Positions 8,059 through 15,098 of a DNA stretch of 27,434 nt are shown here, piece by piece. Within the stretch, counting starts at the first letter, position 1. Each line of letters begins with the position of its first letter. The DNA comes from Lachnospiraceae bacterium. Lineage in GTDB: Bacteria > Bacillota > Clostridia > Lachnospirales > Lachnospiraceae. Made by a program: the position numbers and the translations under genes. Where the stretch lies: the NCBI GenBank assembly GCA_900766815.1, contig CAAFWV010000016.1:1-27434 (forward strand), given 5' to 3'. The notes beneath the pieces were generated by a model, which had not been told where the DNA came from, ran no database searches, and saw only the letters and a program-made list of their open reading frames with translations.

Positions 8059-8068
8059 GGGTGATTAT

Positions 8069-8701
8069 ATGAAAAAAATAAAAGGAAGTATGACTGTTGA
8101 GGCAGCCTTCGCTTTGCCGTTTTATATTTTCTTTATGGCGAACATACTCTGTCTGTTCCTATCATATGAAAGGTATTCCAAAACTCTTGCGGGTATACAT
8201 CAGACTACCAAAATGGCTGCCCTTGCCTGCCACGGAATCAGTATGGATTCCGACACTGTGGATATGAGCATACCGGTAGCATTGTCTCCGTTTATTGGAG
8301 AGATTGGATTTATTCCATCATTTGCTACGGCCCATGCATCTGTAAGAAAGTGGACCGGATATGATGTATGCAGTTATCTTGCCGAGGAGGAAGAGGAAGA
8401 GTATGTATATATTACCGAACATGGAAGTGTATACCACAGGTCACTTGCCTGCAGTCATCTTCACGTTAACATTACGGTTGTATCCGCTACAGAGGTAGAC
8501 AGCCTTAGGAATAATAATCAGGCCAGGTATTATCCGTGTGAATATTGTGGAAAGGGATACTCGACCGGTCTTAAGTTCATTACGCCTGATGGAAACAGAG
8601 CTCATAACAGTGCAGGCTGCTCGGCGCTGAAGAGGCAGGTTAAGCTTGTAAAGCTGTCTCAGGTCGGTGCAAGAGGTCCCTGCAGGGACTGTGGAGAATA
8701 G
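8069..8701 (+). CDS. TadE-like pseudopilin with two C-terminal Cys-rich putative metal-binding modules
   Basis: A 210-residue protein, ATG preceded by GGTGA. Residues 1-30 are a TadE-type pseudopilin start: basic KKIKGSMTVEAAFALPF with Glu at +5 from the likely cleavage after Gly6, then a transmembrane helix to about residue 33. A short acidic linker (EEEEEE at 106-111) is followed by two related modules. Module 1 (about 112-163) has VYHRSLACSHL with Cys128 and PCEYC with Cys157 and Cys160. Module 2 (about 168-210) has AHNSAGCSAL with Cys184 and PCRDC with Cys205 and Cys208. The H-x(4)-C ... PCxxC arrangement recalls Ada-type zinc-binding modules. Because the protein is anchored at its N-terminus, the modules should be outside the membrane. 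Metal binding is inferred; disulfides are the alternative. Confidence 0.78.
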   Translation: MKKIKGSMTVEAAFALPFYIFFMANILCLFLSYERYSKTLAGIHQTTKMAALACHGISMDSDTVDMSIPVALSPFIGEIGFIPSFATAHASVRKWTGYDVCSYLAEEEEEEYVYITEHGSVYHRSLACSHLHVNITVVSATEVDSLRNNNQARYYPCEYCGKGYSTGLKFITPDGNRAHNSAGCSALKRQVKLVKLSQVGARGPCRDCGE

Positions 8702-8709
8702 GTGGTGTC

Positions 8710-9162
8710 ATGACGGTGCTTATTTCGGTATCTATTATTGCAATACTGATTTATCTCTCCTATGAGGATATAAAAACTCAAAACGTTCAGCTTAATCTGC
8801 TTATTATTGCGACGATTTTAGCGGCTGTACAGACTGTAATTCATATTCTGGAATCCGGAGAGGGATTAGGTATAAAGCTGTTTCTTATCACTCCGGGGGT
8901 ATTGATGCTCTGCACGGCTATTATCAGACATGAGCGAAATATCGGAATAGGAGATGGAATTACTTACATAATCCTGGGATTAATGTTTGATTTGCCGGGA
9001 TTTCTATGTGCTGTATGTTTTTCCAATATCTTAAATCTGGCCCTTTGTGTGCCGGGACTTTGCATGAGAAAGCTAAGGCTAACGGATAATATACCAATGA
9101 TTCCGTTTCTTACATCAGGAGCAATGGCAGGATTAATTTGCGAAAGGATATTATATTTATGA
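8710..9162 (+). CDS. tadV: Tad prepilin peptidase (A24 aspartic protease, TadV/CpaA)
   Basis: A 150-residue polytopic membrane protein of the short A24 type, lacking the N-terminal methylase domain of PilD, as usual for Tad systems. Both catalytic aspartates are visible: Asp20 in YEDIKTQ and Asp82 in GIGDG. At least four hydrophobic helices are predicted. It should cleave the leader of the Flp pilin and the TadE-like pseudopilins encoded next to it. An AGGTGGTG ribosome binding site overlaps the stop of the preceding gene. The gene overlaps the following start by four bases (ATGA). Confidence 0.92.
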   Translation: MTVLISVSIIAILIYLSYEDIKTQNVQLNLLIIATILAAVQTVIHILESGEGLGIKLFLITPGVLMLCTAIIRHERNIGIGDGITYIILGLMFDLPGFLCAVCFSNILNLALCVPGLCMRKLRLTDNIPMIPFLTSGAMAGLICERILYL

Positions 9163-9611
9163 GGTTTGATAATACGATTCATTCACCACCAAAAGGATAC
9201 AGAGTGAAGGGATATATGACGATTGAAGCATCGGTAATTATTCCTATTACAATTGGAATTACCGTTCTGTCTGTTCTGCTAACATTCTTTCTTTATAATC
9301 ACTGTGTCTGTTATCAGGGACTGTATATCTCTGCATTGAGAGGACAACAGCTGCGATGGGAGGATAATAATACAGTCAGGGGCAAGGTTGATGAGTCTCT
9401 GTCGGAATTATTATCTAATCAGGTATATGAATATGTCAGTTCTGCAGAAGCATCGGTTTCTCTAGTGAAGATAAATATTGAGTGTGATGTGAACGTCATT
9501 AACAGAGTCGGTCCGCTTGGTTTGTATGAGAGAGGCTTTACGGGAAGCAGAGAGGTATCTGTTGTAAGATTTGATCCCGTCGGGGTTATCAGAATAAAAA
9601 ATAATAATTGA
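9159..9611 (+). CDS. TadE-like minor pseudopilin
   Basis: A 150-residue protein. The ATG at 9159 is chosen because it overlaps the tadV stop in an ATGA junction and has AAAGGA about ten bases upstream; the in-frame TTG at 9138 would add seven residues and has no better site. Leader residues 1-18 are basic (KGYRVKGYMTIEAS) with a likely prepilin peptidase cut after Gly18 and Glu at about +5, then a hydrophobic helix to about 48. The rest is a small soluble domain with strand-like stretches and no recognised motif. It is probably a minor pilin or assembly-initiating pseudopilin of the Tad fibre. Confidence 0.78.
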   Translation: MRFDNTIHSPPKGYRVKGYMTIEASVIIPITIGITVLSVLLTFFLYNHCVCYQGLYISALRGQQLRWEDNNTVRGKVDESLSELLSNQVYEYVSSAEASVSLVKINIECDVNVINRVGPLGLYERGFTGSREVSVVRFDPVGVIRIKNNN

Positions 9612-9626
9612 TAGTTTGAGGGGCAT

Positions 9627-10838
9627 ATGGAATTAATAAATGAAATGGGTAGGAATTACCTTATTGTTGATGATATGACTGATATAGAAATGGAGTATGC
9701 AAGGGAAATGCTCATTAATAATGAAATCAGAGGCATTCCCCGGTGCAGGGCGGGCATATATAATAACCGCTATGTGCTAAAGTATGATGTCACCAATATG
9801 ACAAGCATCAGACAGGAAAACGAGAAGAAACTGATGTCCAAGGATGATGTTATCAGACTCTTTGGTGAAATAATAGGTATTACAAGGACAGCATTTCTGT
9901 ATCTGCTTGATGAAAGGTATTTTGTACTAAAACCGGAGTTTATGTATCGTGATATGGAAAGTGGAGAGCTTAGGCTGATATACATTCCTTTTATCGATAT
10001 GGGAGATGAATTACTTAAGGTAGCCGGAAGATATTATGCCCTGGCAGATATGCTTCTGGCCCAGATCGACCATAAGGACTCGGATGCAGTGGAAATAGCT
10101 TATGGCTTCTACAGCAAGAGTAAGGAAGAACTGTTTTCCCTGGATGCATATTATGAAAGCATTAACGGAATTATGAAGATAAATCAATCCTCTGAAGTAA
10201 GGAGGCAGTCTTTATCAGAAATACCGGGAGATATCCGGCTAAATGACGGCTTAGATGAAATTAATGATTCGGGACTAAAAATTCTTAGAGAGGCTACGGT
10301 AAGAACTGTTACCCGGGAAGAAAAGAAAACAAAAAACAGGGAAAAGAATAAAAAAGACAACAAGAAGGGTTCAAAAAAGAGTGTTAAAGGACTGTTTAAG
10401 AGAAAGACCGGTGCAAAAGACGAGATAAGATTCGACCCCCGGGTTACTGTTGATGATTACTGGTATGACGATGGAGAGACCGTCTTCATGGATACAGATA
10501 AGAATGAGGATGATGAGAAAACAGTCTTCATTGAGGAAAACAGGACGGATTACGTTATAGCCTTTAATGTATGCGGTGTCAGCAAAGAGTGTCCGCTTAA
10601 TTACTTTCCACAGACGGTTGGCAAGAAATATGAAGCGGTAGATATTTGCATATCGGACAATTCTGTTAGCAGGACTCATGCTGAGTTCATTATGCGGGAT
10701 AATGAGATATACATAAGAGATTTGGGAAGTACCAATGGCACATATGTTGATGATGTGAAAATAGGTGTTGGAGAAGAGAAGAGGGTGTGCCGCGGAACCA
10801 AGATTAGGTTTGGCAAGGTTGAGACAGTTGTTGTATAA
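9627..10838 (+). CDS. DUF6382-like / FHA domain cytoplasmic protein of the Tad operon
   Basis: A 403-residue soluble protein, GAGGGG ribosome binding site. Residues about 1-180 resemble DUF6382, which accompanies FHA domains in Clostridia. A lysine-rich linker (about 228-262) follows, then a C-terminal FHA domain (about 310-400) with NSVSRTHAEF at 345-354 and RDLGSTNGTYV at 364-374, the phosphothreonine-binding signatures. Between linker and FHA lie two short copies of TVF in acidic surroundings (GETVFMD with Thr285, EKTVFIE with Thr299); similar Thr-containing motifs are phosphorylated in other FHA proteins, so an intramolecular switch is possible. It likely couples pilus assembly to Ser/Thr kinase signalling. 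No kinase gene is in the window. Last gene of the Tad operon. Confidence 0.8.
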   Translation: MELINEMGRNYLIVDDMTDIEMEYAREMLINNEIRGIPRCRAGIYNNRYVLKYDVTNMTSIRQENEKKLMSKDDVIRLFGEIIGITRTAFLYLLDERYFVLKPEFMYRDMESGELRLIYIPFIDMGDELLKVAGRYYALADMLLAQIDHKDSDAVEIAYGFYSKSKEELFSLDAYYESINGIMKINQSSEVRRQSLSEIPGDIRLNDGLDEINDSGLKILREATVRTVTREEKKTKNREKNKKDNKKGSKKSVKGLFKRKTGAKDEIRFDPRVTVDDYWYDDGETVFMDTDKNEDDEKTVFIEENRTDYVIAFNVCGVSKECPLNYFPQTVGKKYEAVDICISDNSVSRTHAEFIMRDNEIYIRDLGSTNGTYVDDVKIGVGEEKRVCRGTKIRFGKVETVVV

Positions 10839-10840
10839 TA

Positions 10841-10882
10841 GGGATAATCCTTAGATGGAGACTAACGATAAAGGAGTATCCC
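10841..10882 (+). promoter_or_regulatory. Hairpin predicted to sequester the ribosome binding site of the next gene
   Basis: GGGATAATCCTT at 10841-10852 is complementary to AAGGAGTATCCC at 10871-10882 at 11 of 12 positions, with an 18-base loop. The right arm contains the AAGGAG ribosome binding site and ends immediately before the GTG start at 10883. There is no T run, so it looks like a translational control element, not a terminator. Confidence 0.6.
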
Positions 10883-11869
10883 GTGAAGGTCAATATTTAT
10901 TATGGTGGAAGAGGGCTCATGGATGACCCCACCCTCTTTGTAATCAATAAGATGCAGTCCGTACTTGAGGAGTTAAATGTTAAGGTGGAGAGGTTCATGC
11001 TGTGTGAACTTAAGAATACCATAACGACACTCCCACAGACATTAAAGGATGCCGATGGTATCATTCTGGCAACAACGGTTGAATGGTATGGTATTGGCGG
11101 ATATATGCAGCAATTCTTAGATGCCTGCTGGCTCTATGGCGACAAGGACAGAATATCCAAGATATATATGTCGCCTATAGTAATGTCTACTACCTACGGA
11201 GAACGTGAAGGTAAGCTTAACCTGTCTACTGCCTGGGAGATTCTGGGCGGTCGTCCGTGCAGCGGAATCTGTGGATATATTGCTGATGCGGCAAGCCTTG
11301 AGATGAATGATGAATATACCACTCTTATCGAGAAAAAAGCAGAGAATATGTACAGAACAATCAATCAGAAATTGATTTCATTTCCTGCAAGCAATCAGGC
11401 TGTTAAGCAGATGGTATCGGTATCCCAGAATACTGACCTTACTCCACAGGAATCGGAGCAGCTGTCGCAGTATGCGGCAGACGACCAATATGTTCAGCAG
11501 CAAAAGGAGGATATCTTAGAGCTTGCATCCATGTTCAGAGGAATGATGGGCAAGGAGAAGAGCAGTATTGAAACCTTTGCTGAGAAGCTGAAGGACAATT
11601 TCAAGCCGCTACCGGGATTTAAGGCAAGGATCAGAATGGTTATTGACGGTAAGAAGATTCTGGCTGAGGTTTTGCAAAACAATCTTTCTGTGGAAGTTGG
11701 AAGTGACAAGCCCGGAGATGTAGAGATTACGCTGTCACAGGATACCATGAATGAAATCGTTAATGGAAGAATGACCTTCCAGAGAGCCTTCATGAGCGGA
11801 GCGATGACCATGAAGGGTGATTTTCAGTATATGAGAAGCTTGGATGAGCTTTTTGAATTCATGAAGTAA
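10883..11869 (+). CDS. Flavodoxin-like NADPH-dependent FMN reductase fused to SCP2-like domain
   Basis: A 328-residue protein starting at GTG, with AAGGAG six bases upstream. The N-terminal part (about 1-160) has the flavodoxin/FMN-reductase pattern: MKVNIYYGG, ADGIILATTVEWYGIGGYMQQFLDAC at about 53-78 and a Tyr-Gly loop near 109. The C-terminal part (about 230-328) resembles an SCP2 lipid-binding domain: RIRMVIDGKKILAEV, then GDVEITLSQDTMNEIVNGRMTFQRAFMSGAMTMKGD, a typical SCP2 ending. The natural substrate is unknown; a hydrophobic or lipid-like redox partner is inferred. It is followed 12 bases later by the HIT gene, probably in one transcript. Confidence 0.75.
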   Translation: MKVNIYYGGRGLMDDPTLFVINKMQSVLEELNVKVERFMLCELKNTITTLPQTLKDADGIILATTVEWYGIGGYMQQFLDACWLYGDKDRISKIYMSPIVMSTTYGEREGKLNLSTAWEILGGRPCSGICGYIADAASLEMNDEYTTLIEKKAENMYRTINQKLISFPASNQAVKQMVSVSQNTDLTPQESEQLSQYAADDQYVQQQKEDILELASMFRGMMGKEKSSIETFAEKLKDNFKPLPGFKARIRMVIDGKKILAEVLQNNLSVEVGSDKPGDVEITLSQDTMNEIVNGRMTFQRAFMSGAMTMKGDFQYMRSLDELFEFMK

Positions 11870-11881
11870 AGAGGTGGTAAC

Positions 11882-12292
11882 ATGATTAGGGACGATTGTA
11901 TTTTTTGTAAGCTTGCAGGTGGAATGATTCCGACCAATTCAATATATGAAGATGATAAGTTTAAGGTTATCCTTGATATGTCTCCGGCAACCAGGGGACA
12001 TGCACTGATACTACCTAAGGAGCATTATGCCAACATCTATGAGATGCCGACGGAACTTGTCTCTGAAGCCTTTGCCCTTGCAGCGAAGCTTGCGAAAAGC
12101 ATGACGGATAAGCTGGGTGCCGATGGCTTCAATATTGTGCAGAACAATAATGAGGTTGCAGGACAGACAGTCTTCCATTTCCATATTCATCTTATTCCGA
12201 GATACGAGGGTGATGGTCAGAAGATAGGATGGAATCCGACCTCACCAACATCAGATGAGCTTGATGAGATCAGATGCCTTCTTTCTGAATAG
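11882..12292 (+). CDS. HIT-family nucleotide hydrolase/transferase
   Basis: A 136-residue protein with GAGGTGG as ribosome binding site. The HIT catalytic triad region HFHIHLIPRYEGD is near the C-terminus, and the N-terminal CIFCKLAGGMIPTNSIYED matches the Hint/HIT branch, which hydrolyses phosphoramidate-linked AMP and related nucleotides. CIFCK could contribute metal ligands as in some HIT proteins. Full length for the family. The exact physiological substrate cannot be told from sequence. Confidence 0.92.
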   Translation: MIRDDCIFCKLAGGMIPTNSIYEDDKFKVILDMSPATRGHALILPKEHYANIYEMPTELVSEAFALAAKLAKSMTDKLGADGFNIVQNNNEVAGQTVFHFHIHLIPRYEGDGQKIGWNPTSPTSDELDEIRCLLSE

Positions 12293-12302
12293 ATACAAAT
12301 AG

Positions 12303-12324
12303 ATATGCAGATTATTCTGTATAT
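12303..12324. other. Weak hairpin between convergent genes
   Basis: ATATGCAG at 12303-12310 pairs with CTGTATAT at 12317-12324 (one G-U pair, 6-base loop) in the 55-base gap between the convergent HIT and lacI-type genes. It could slow polymerase from both sides, but no T run follows, so it is not called a terminator. Confidence 0.3.
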
Positions 12325-12347
12325 AGTCAATGAACCGGTATCCTATA

Positions 12348-13340
12348 TTATGAATCCTTACATACAGAGGTAGAATTCCTTACAACAAGTGTAGGTCTCA
12401 TAAGTGTAGAACTGATTCCGATACGTGATATAAGAGCAGTGAGTGTAACATAGCTGCTCTTTCCCAGTTCAATTCTGTTCTGGCTTATGGTTGTCAGTCC
12501 GTATTCGCTGGCAATTGGTGTATTGTCGAAGCCGACTACACTGATGTTGCCCGGTACGGACAGGTTGAGCTGTTTACATTCGTCAACTACGCTGGCTGCA
12601 ATGACATCACTACAGCAGAGAATGGCGGTGGCACCGTTATCAATGAAGGACTTTACGTGGTCCTTGGTGGCGCTTGCCATGAAATATCCGTAAGCTGTCA
12701 GCTTCTCGTCAGGAGTAAGGCCGTATTTTATGAGGCCGGAATTGTAGGCGTCCTGTCGCTGCTCTGATACCATGGAATAAAGAGTACCGTTTAGGAGAGC
12801 TATCCTCTTATGACCAAGCTTGACTAAGTGTTCTATGGCAAGGTCAATACCCTCTTTGTTATCTGTTCCTATGTAAGCGACATTCTGATTCTTGCTTACG
12901 AAGTTATCAAACAAAACTGTAGGAGTATTGGTTGTTGCAAACTGCTTGATCCACTCGTCATGGAGTGTAAATCCGAGCACGAAGGAACCACTGTAACCGT
13001 GCTTAAGCATGTATGTATCATATTTTTCTTCAAGCTGCATTGCAGGTGTCACGGGTATTACATCCACTGCCCACTTCTGCTTGAAGGCACTCTGTTTGAA
13101 GCCGAGAATGATATCATATCCGAAATCGCTCGGGCTCTCGTAGTCCATATTTTCAATAAATACAGCCAGTCGTCTGTGCTCCTCCTTTCTGGAACGTTTG
13201 GTTGAATATCCCATTTCTACGGCAGTCTCAAGGACTATGGTTCTTAGCTCCTCGCTGATGTCAGGAGCACCGTTGAGTCCCTTGGATACCGCACTTACGG
13301 ATATACCCAGTCGATTGGCAATATCTTTAATCGTTGTCAT
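12348..13340 (-). CDS. LacI-family transcriptional regulator, probably of alpha-glucan use
   Basis: A 330-residue regulator. The ATG at 13340 gives the canonical start TTIKDIANRLGISVSAVSKGLNG, with GGGGG about eight bases upstream; an in-frame TTG at 13358 would add six unusual residues and is rejected. The N-terminal HTH plus hinge (about 1-60) is followed by a periplasmic-binding-like effector domain: a STPTVLFDN-like strand, IGTDNKEGIDLAIEHLVKLGHKRIALL and the late VVGFDNTPIASEYGLTTISQN, all typical of the family. It is divergent from the 4-alpha-glucanotransferase gene 144 bases away, so a maltodextrin- or glucan-responsive repressor is the simplest reading; the effector is not determined. 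Confidence 0.88.
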   Translation of the reverse strand: MTTIKDIANRLGISVSAVSKGLNGAPDISEELRTIVLETAVEMGYSTKRSRKEEHRRLAVFIENMDYESPSDFGYDIILGFKQSAFKQKWAVDVIPVTPAMQLEEKYDTYMLKHGYSGSFVLGFTLHDEWIKQFATTNTPTVLFDNFVSKNQNVAYIGTDNKEGIDLAIEHLVKLGHKRIALLNGTLYSMVSEQRQDAYNSGLIKYGLTPDEKLTAYGYFMASATKDHVKSFIDNGATAILCCSDVIAASVVDECKQLNLSVPGNISVVGFDNTPIASEYGLTTISQNRIELGKSSYVTLTALISRIGISSTLMRPTLVVRNSTSVCKDS

Positions 13341-13373
13341 TACAAACCCCCAAACCAAAGAATTAATACTTTG

Positions 13374-13402
13374 TTGACATAATCTTATTCAGACTTTAGA
13401 AT
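13374..13402 (+). promoter_or_regulatory. Sigma-A promoter for the 4-alpha-glucanotransferase gene
   Basis: TTGACA at 13374-13379, 17-base spacer, TAGAAT at 13397-13402. The gene starts about 80 bases downstream. The region between contains a repeated CGAAAATATGCGAAA segment near 13432-13446 that might be an operator, but it is not a clean palindrome. Confidence 0.65.
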
Positions 13403-13484
13403 TAGTATAACATATTTTTAACAAAAAATACGAAAATATGCGAAATTTATACAATTTAGATAGATCTTTATACTTTGGGGGACA

Positions 13485-15023
13485 ATGAATACACAAAATG
13501 AGAAACAATTAACCAGAGGCTGTGGAGTATTGATGCCCATAAGCTCGCTTCCATCCGCGTACGGTATCGGAACGATAGGCAGGGCAGCATACGATTTTGT
13601 TGACCTTTTGGTGGATCTTAAGTTCAGATACTGGCAGATTCTTCCAATTGGACCGACAAGCTTTGGCAACAGCCCATACCAGGCACTTTCTGCTTTTGCG
13701 GGCAATAACTATTATATTGACCTGGATGAGCTGGTGAATGAGGGTCTGCTTAATATAGATGAAGTCATAGAGGTTGATTGGGGATCAAACGAAAGGGATG
13801 TTGATTACAGCTCAATATACCGGAACAGGACCGGAGTACTTAAGAAAGCCTTCAGCCGGTTCGACAGAGAATTGGTAGAATACAGAACATTTAAGTCTGA
13901 CAATATATACTGGCTGGATGATTATGCCCTGTTCAGGGCGCTCAAGGAGAAGCATAACGGAGCACCATGGATAGAATGGGACAGGGAATACAGGGAGAGA
14001 GACGAGCTGGCACTTAATGTTGTCAGGGAGGAGCTCGAAGAGGATATAGAATTCTATATGTTCTGCCAGTATACCTTTAATTGTCAGTGGCAGAAGCTTC
14101 TTGCATATGCGAACACAAGAGGGCTTCTGATTATCGGTGACCTGCCTCTGTATGTGGCACATGACAGCGCAGATGTTTGGGCACACAGAGAATACTTCCA
14201 GCTTAAGGCAGACGGAAAGGCTAAGCTTGTATCGGCTGTTCCGCCGGATGCGTTTTCATCAACCGGTCAGATTTGGGGAAACCCGGTGTATGACTGGGAC
14301 GGCATCGCGGGGAATGACTTCGAATGGTGGAAGGCAAGGGTAAGTATCGCTTCAAGAATGTTCAACGTGATCAGAATTGATCATTTTATCGGAGTTGTAA
14401 AATACTTTGCGGTTAATCCCAATCAGACGAGTTCGACATCGGGCAGATGGTATAAGGGACCGGGCAAGAGGTTCATAGATATTGTTATACAGTCCATGGG
14501 AAATGCCAAGATAATAATAGACGATGCAGGTCCCAAAACCGTGGTTCCGGGAGTTCATAAGCTGGTAAGCAAAAGCGGACTTCCATGCTGCAGGATAGAA
14601 CTTCTTGGACTTGACGCTAAGAATGACAGTGAGAATCTGCCACATAATTTTACGGACAGTAATGTTGTATTATATACTACAACGCATGATACGGAGACTC
14701 TTAGGGGATATATAGATTCAAGGACTGATGAGGAACTTGAGTATTTATATGATTATCTGGGAGTTGATCGCAAGGATATAGGCAGCGATAGTAGTGATGC
14801 TATGGGAAGCAGGCTTGCAGACGAGATAATAAGGTCTGCGTATATGTCATGCGCTGATGTTGTTATTGTTCCGATTCAGGATCTTCTGGGGCTTGGCAAT
14901 GAAGCCAGAATCAATGCTCCGGCAACGGTATACGGCAACTGGCAGTGGAGAAGCGGAGGAGAGACTCTGGCTCCTGACAGATGTGAATGGATAAGAAAGC
15001 TTGCATATACCTACAGACGATAG
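13485..15023 (+). CDS. malQ: GH77 4-alpha-glucanotransferase (amylomaltase-like), divergent active site
   Basis: A 512-residue enzyme of normal length, GGGGGA ribosome binding site. Family signatures: GCGVLMPISSLPSAYGIG at the N-terminus, QILPIGPTSFGNSPYQ, GDLPLYVAHDSADVW and RIDHF with the nucleophile Asp299. The transition-state Asp402 lies in TTTHDTET. The general acid/base Glu, normally in an AEDLG motif, aligns with Asp346 in IIDDAG, and the Arg after RIDHF is Ile. GH77 enzymes move glucan chains between maltodextrins, working with debranching enzymes on glycogen or starch. The changed acid/base residue makes full activity uncertain. It sits between its probable LacI-type regulator (divergent) and a convergent debranching-enzyme gene. 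Confidence 0.9.
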   Translation: MNTQNEKQLTRGCGVLMPISSLPSAYGIGTIGRAAYDFVDLLVDLKFRYWQILPIGPTSFGNSPYQALSAFAGNNYYIDLDELVNEGLLNIDEVIEVDWGSNERDVDYSSIYRNRTGVLKKAFSRFDRELVEYRTFKSDNIYWLDDYALFRALKEKHNGAPWIEWDREYRERDELALNVVREELEEDIEFYMFCQYTFNCQWQKLLAYANTRGLLIIGDLPLYVAHDSADVWAHREYFQLKADGKAKLVSAVPPDAFSSTGQIWGNPVYDWDGIAGNDFEWWKARVSIASRMFNVIRIDHFIGVVKYFAVNPNQTSSTSGRWYKGPGKRFIDIVIQSMGNAKIIIDDAGPKTVVPGVHKLVSKSGLPCCRIELLGLDAKNDSENLPHNFTDSNVVLYTTTHDTETLRGYIDSRTDEELEYLYDYLGVDRKDIGSDSSDAMGSRLADEIIRSAYMSCADVVIVPIQDLLGLGNEARINAPATVYGNWQWRSGGETLAPDRCEWIRKLAYTYRR

Positions 15024-15035
15024 GCATATGCAAGC
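14999..15035. other. Strong hairpin overlapping the malQ stop codon
   Basis: GCTTGCATAT at 14999-15008 pairs with ATATGCAAGC at 15026-15035, and CCTA 15010-15013 with TAGG 15021-15024. The malQ stop TAG lies in the right arm. No T run follows on the + strand; on the - strand the hairpin is followed by CTTTCTT. It may act as a weak two-way terminator or mRNA 3' end protector between convergent genes. Confidence 0.5.
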
Positions 15036-15098
15036 CTTAGTTAAGAAATCCAAATATTCAAATTGTTTACTTCATAACTGCTTTGTCAAAATACACAG

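Noticed and set aside
7935..8064. Calling the intra-operon inverted repeat a transposon with GGTGA target duplication
   Set aside because: No transposase or second copy is visible, and the right GGTGA is simply the ribosome binding site of the next gene; kept only as a repeat.
13430..13450. LacI-type operator upstream of malQ
   Set aside because: CGAAAATATGCGAAA is a direct-repeat-like motif and not a clear CG-centred palindrome, so it is not called an operator.
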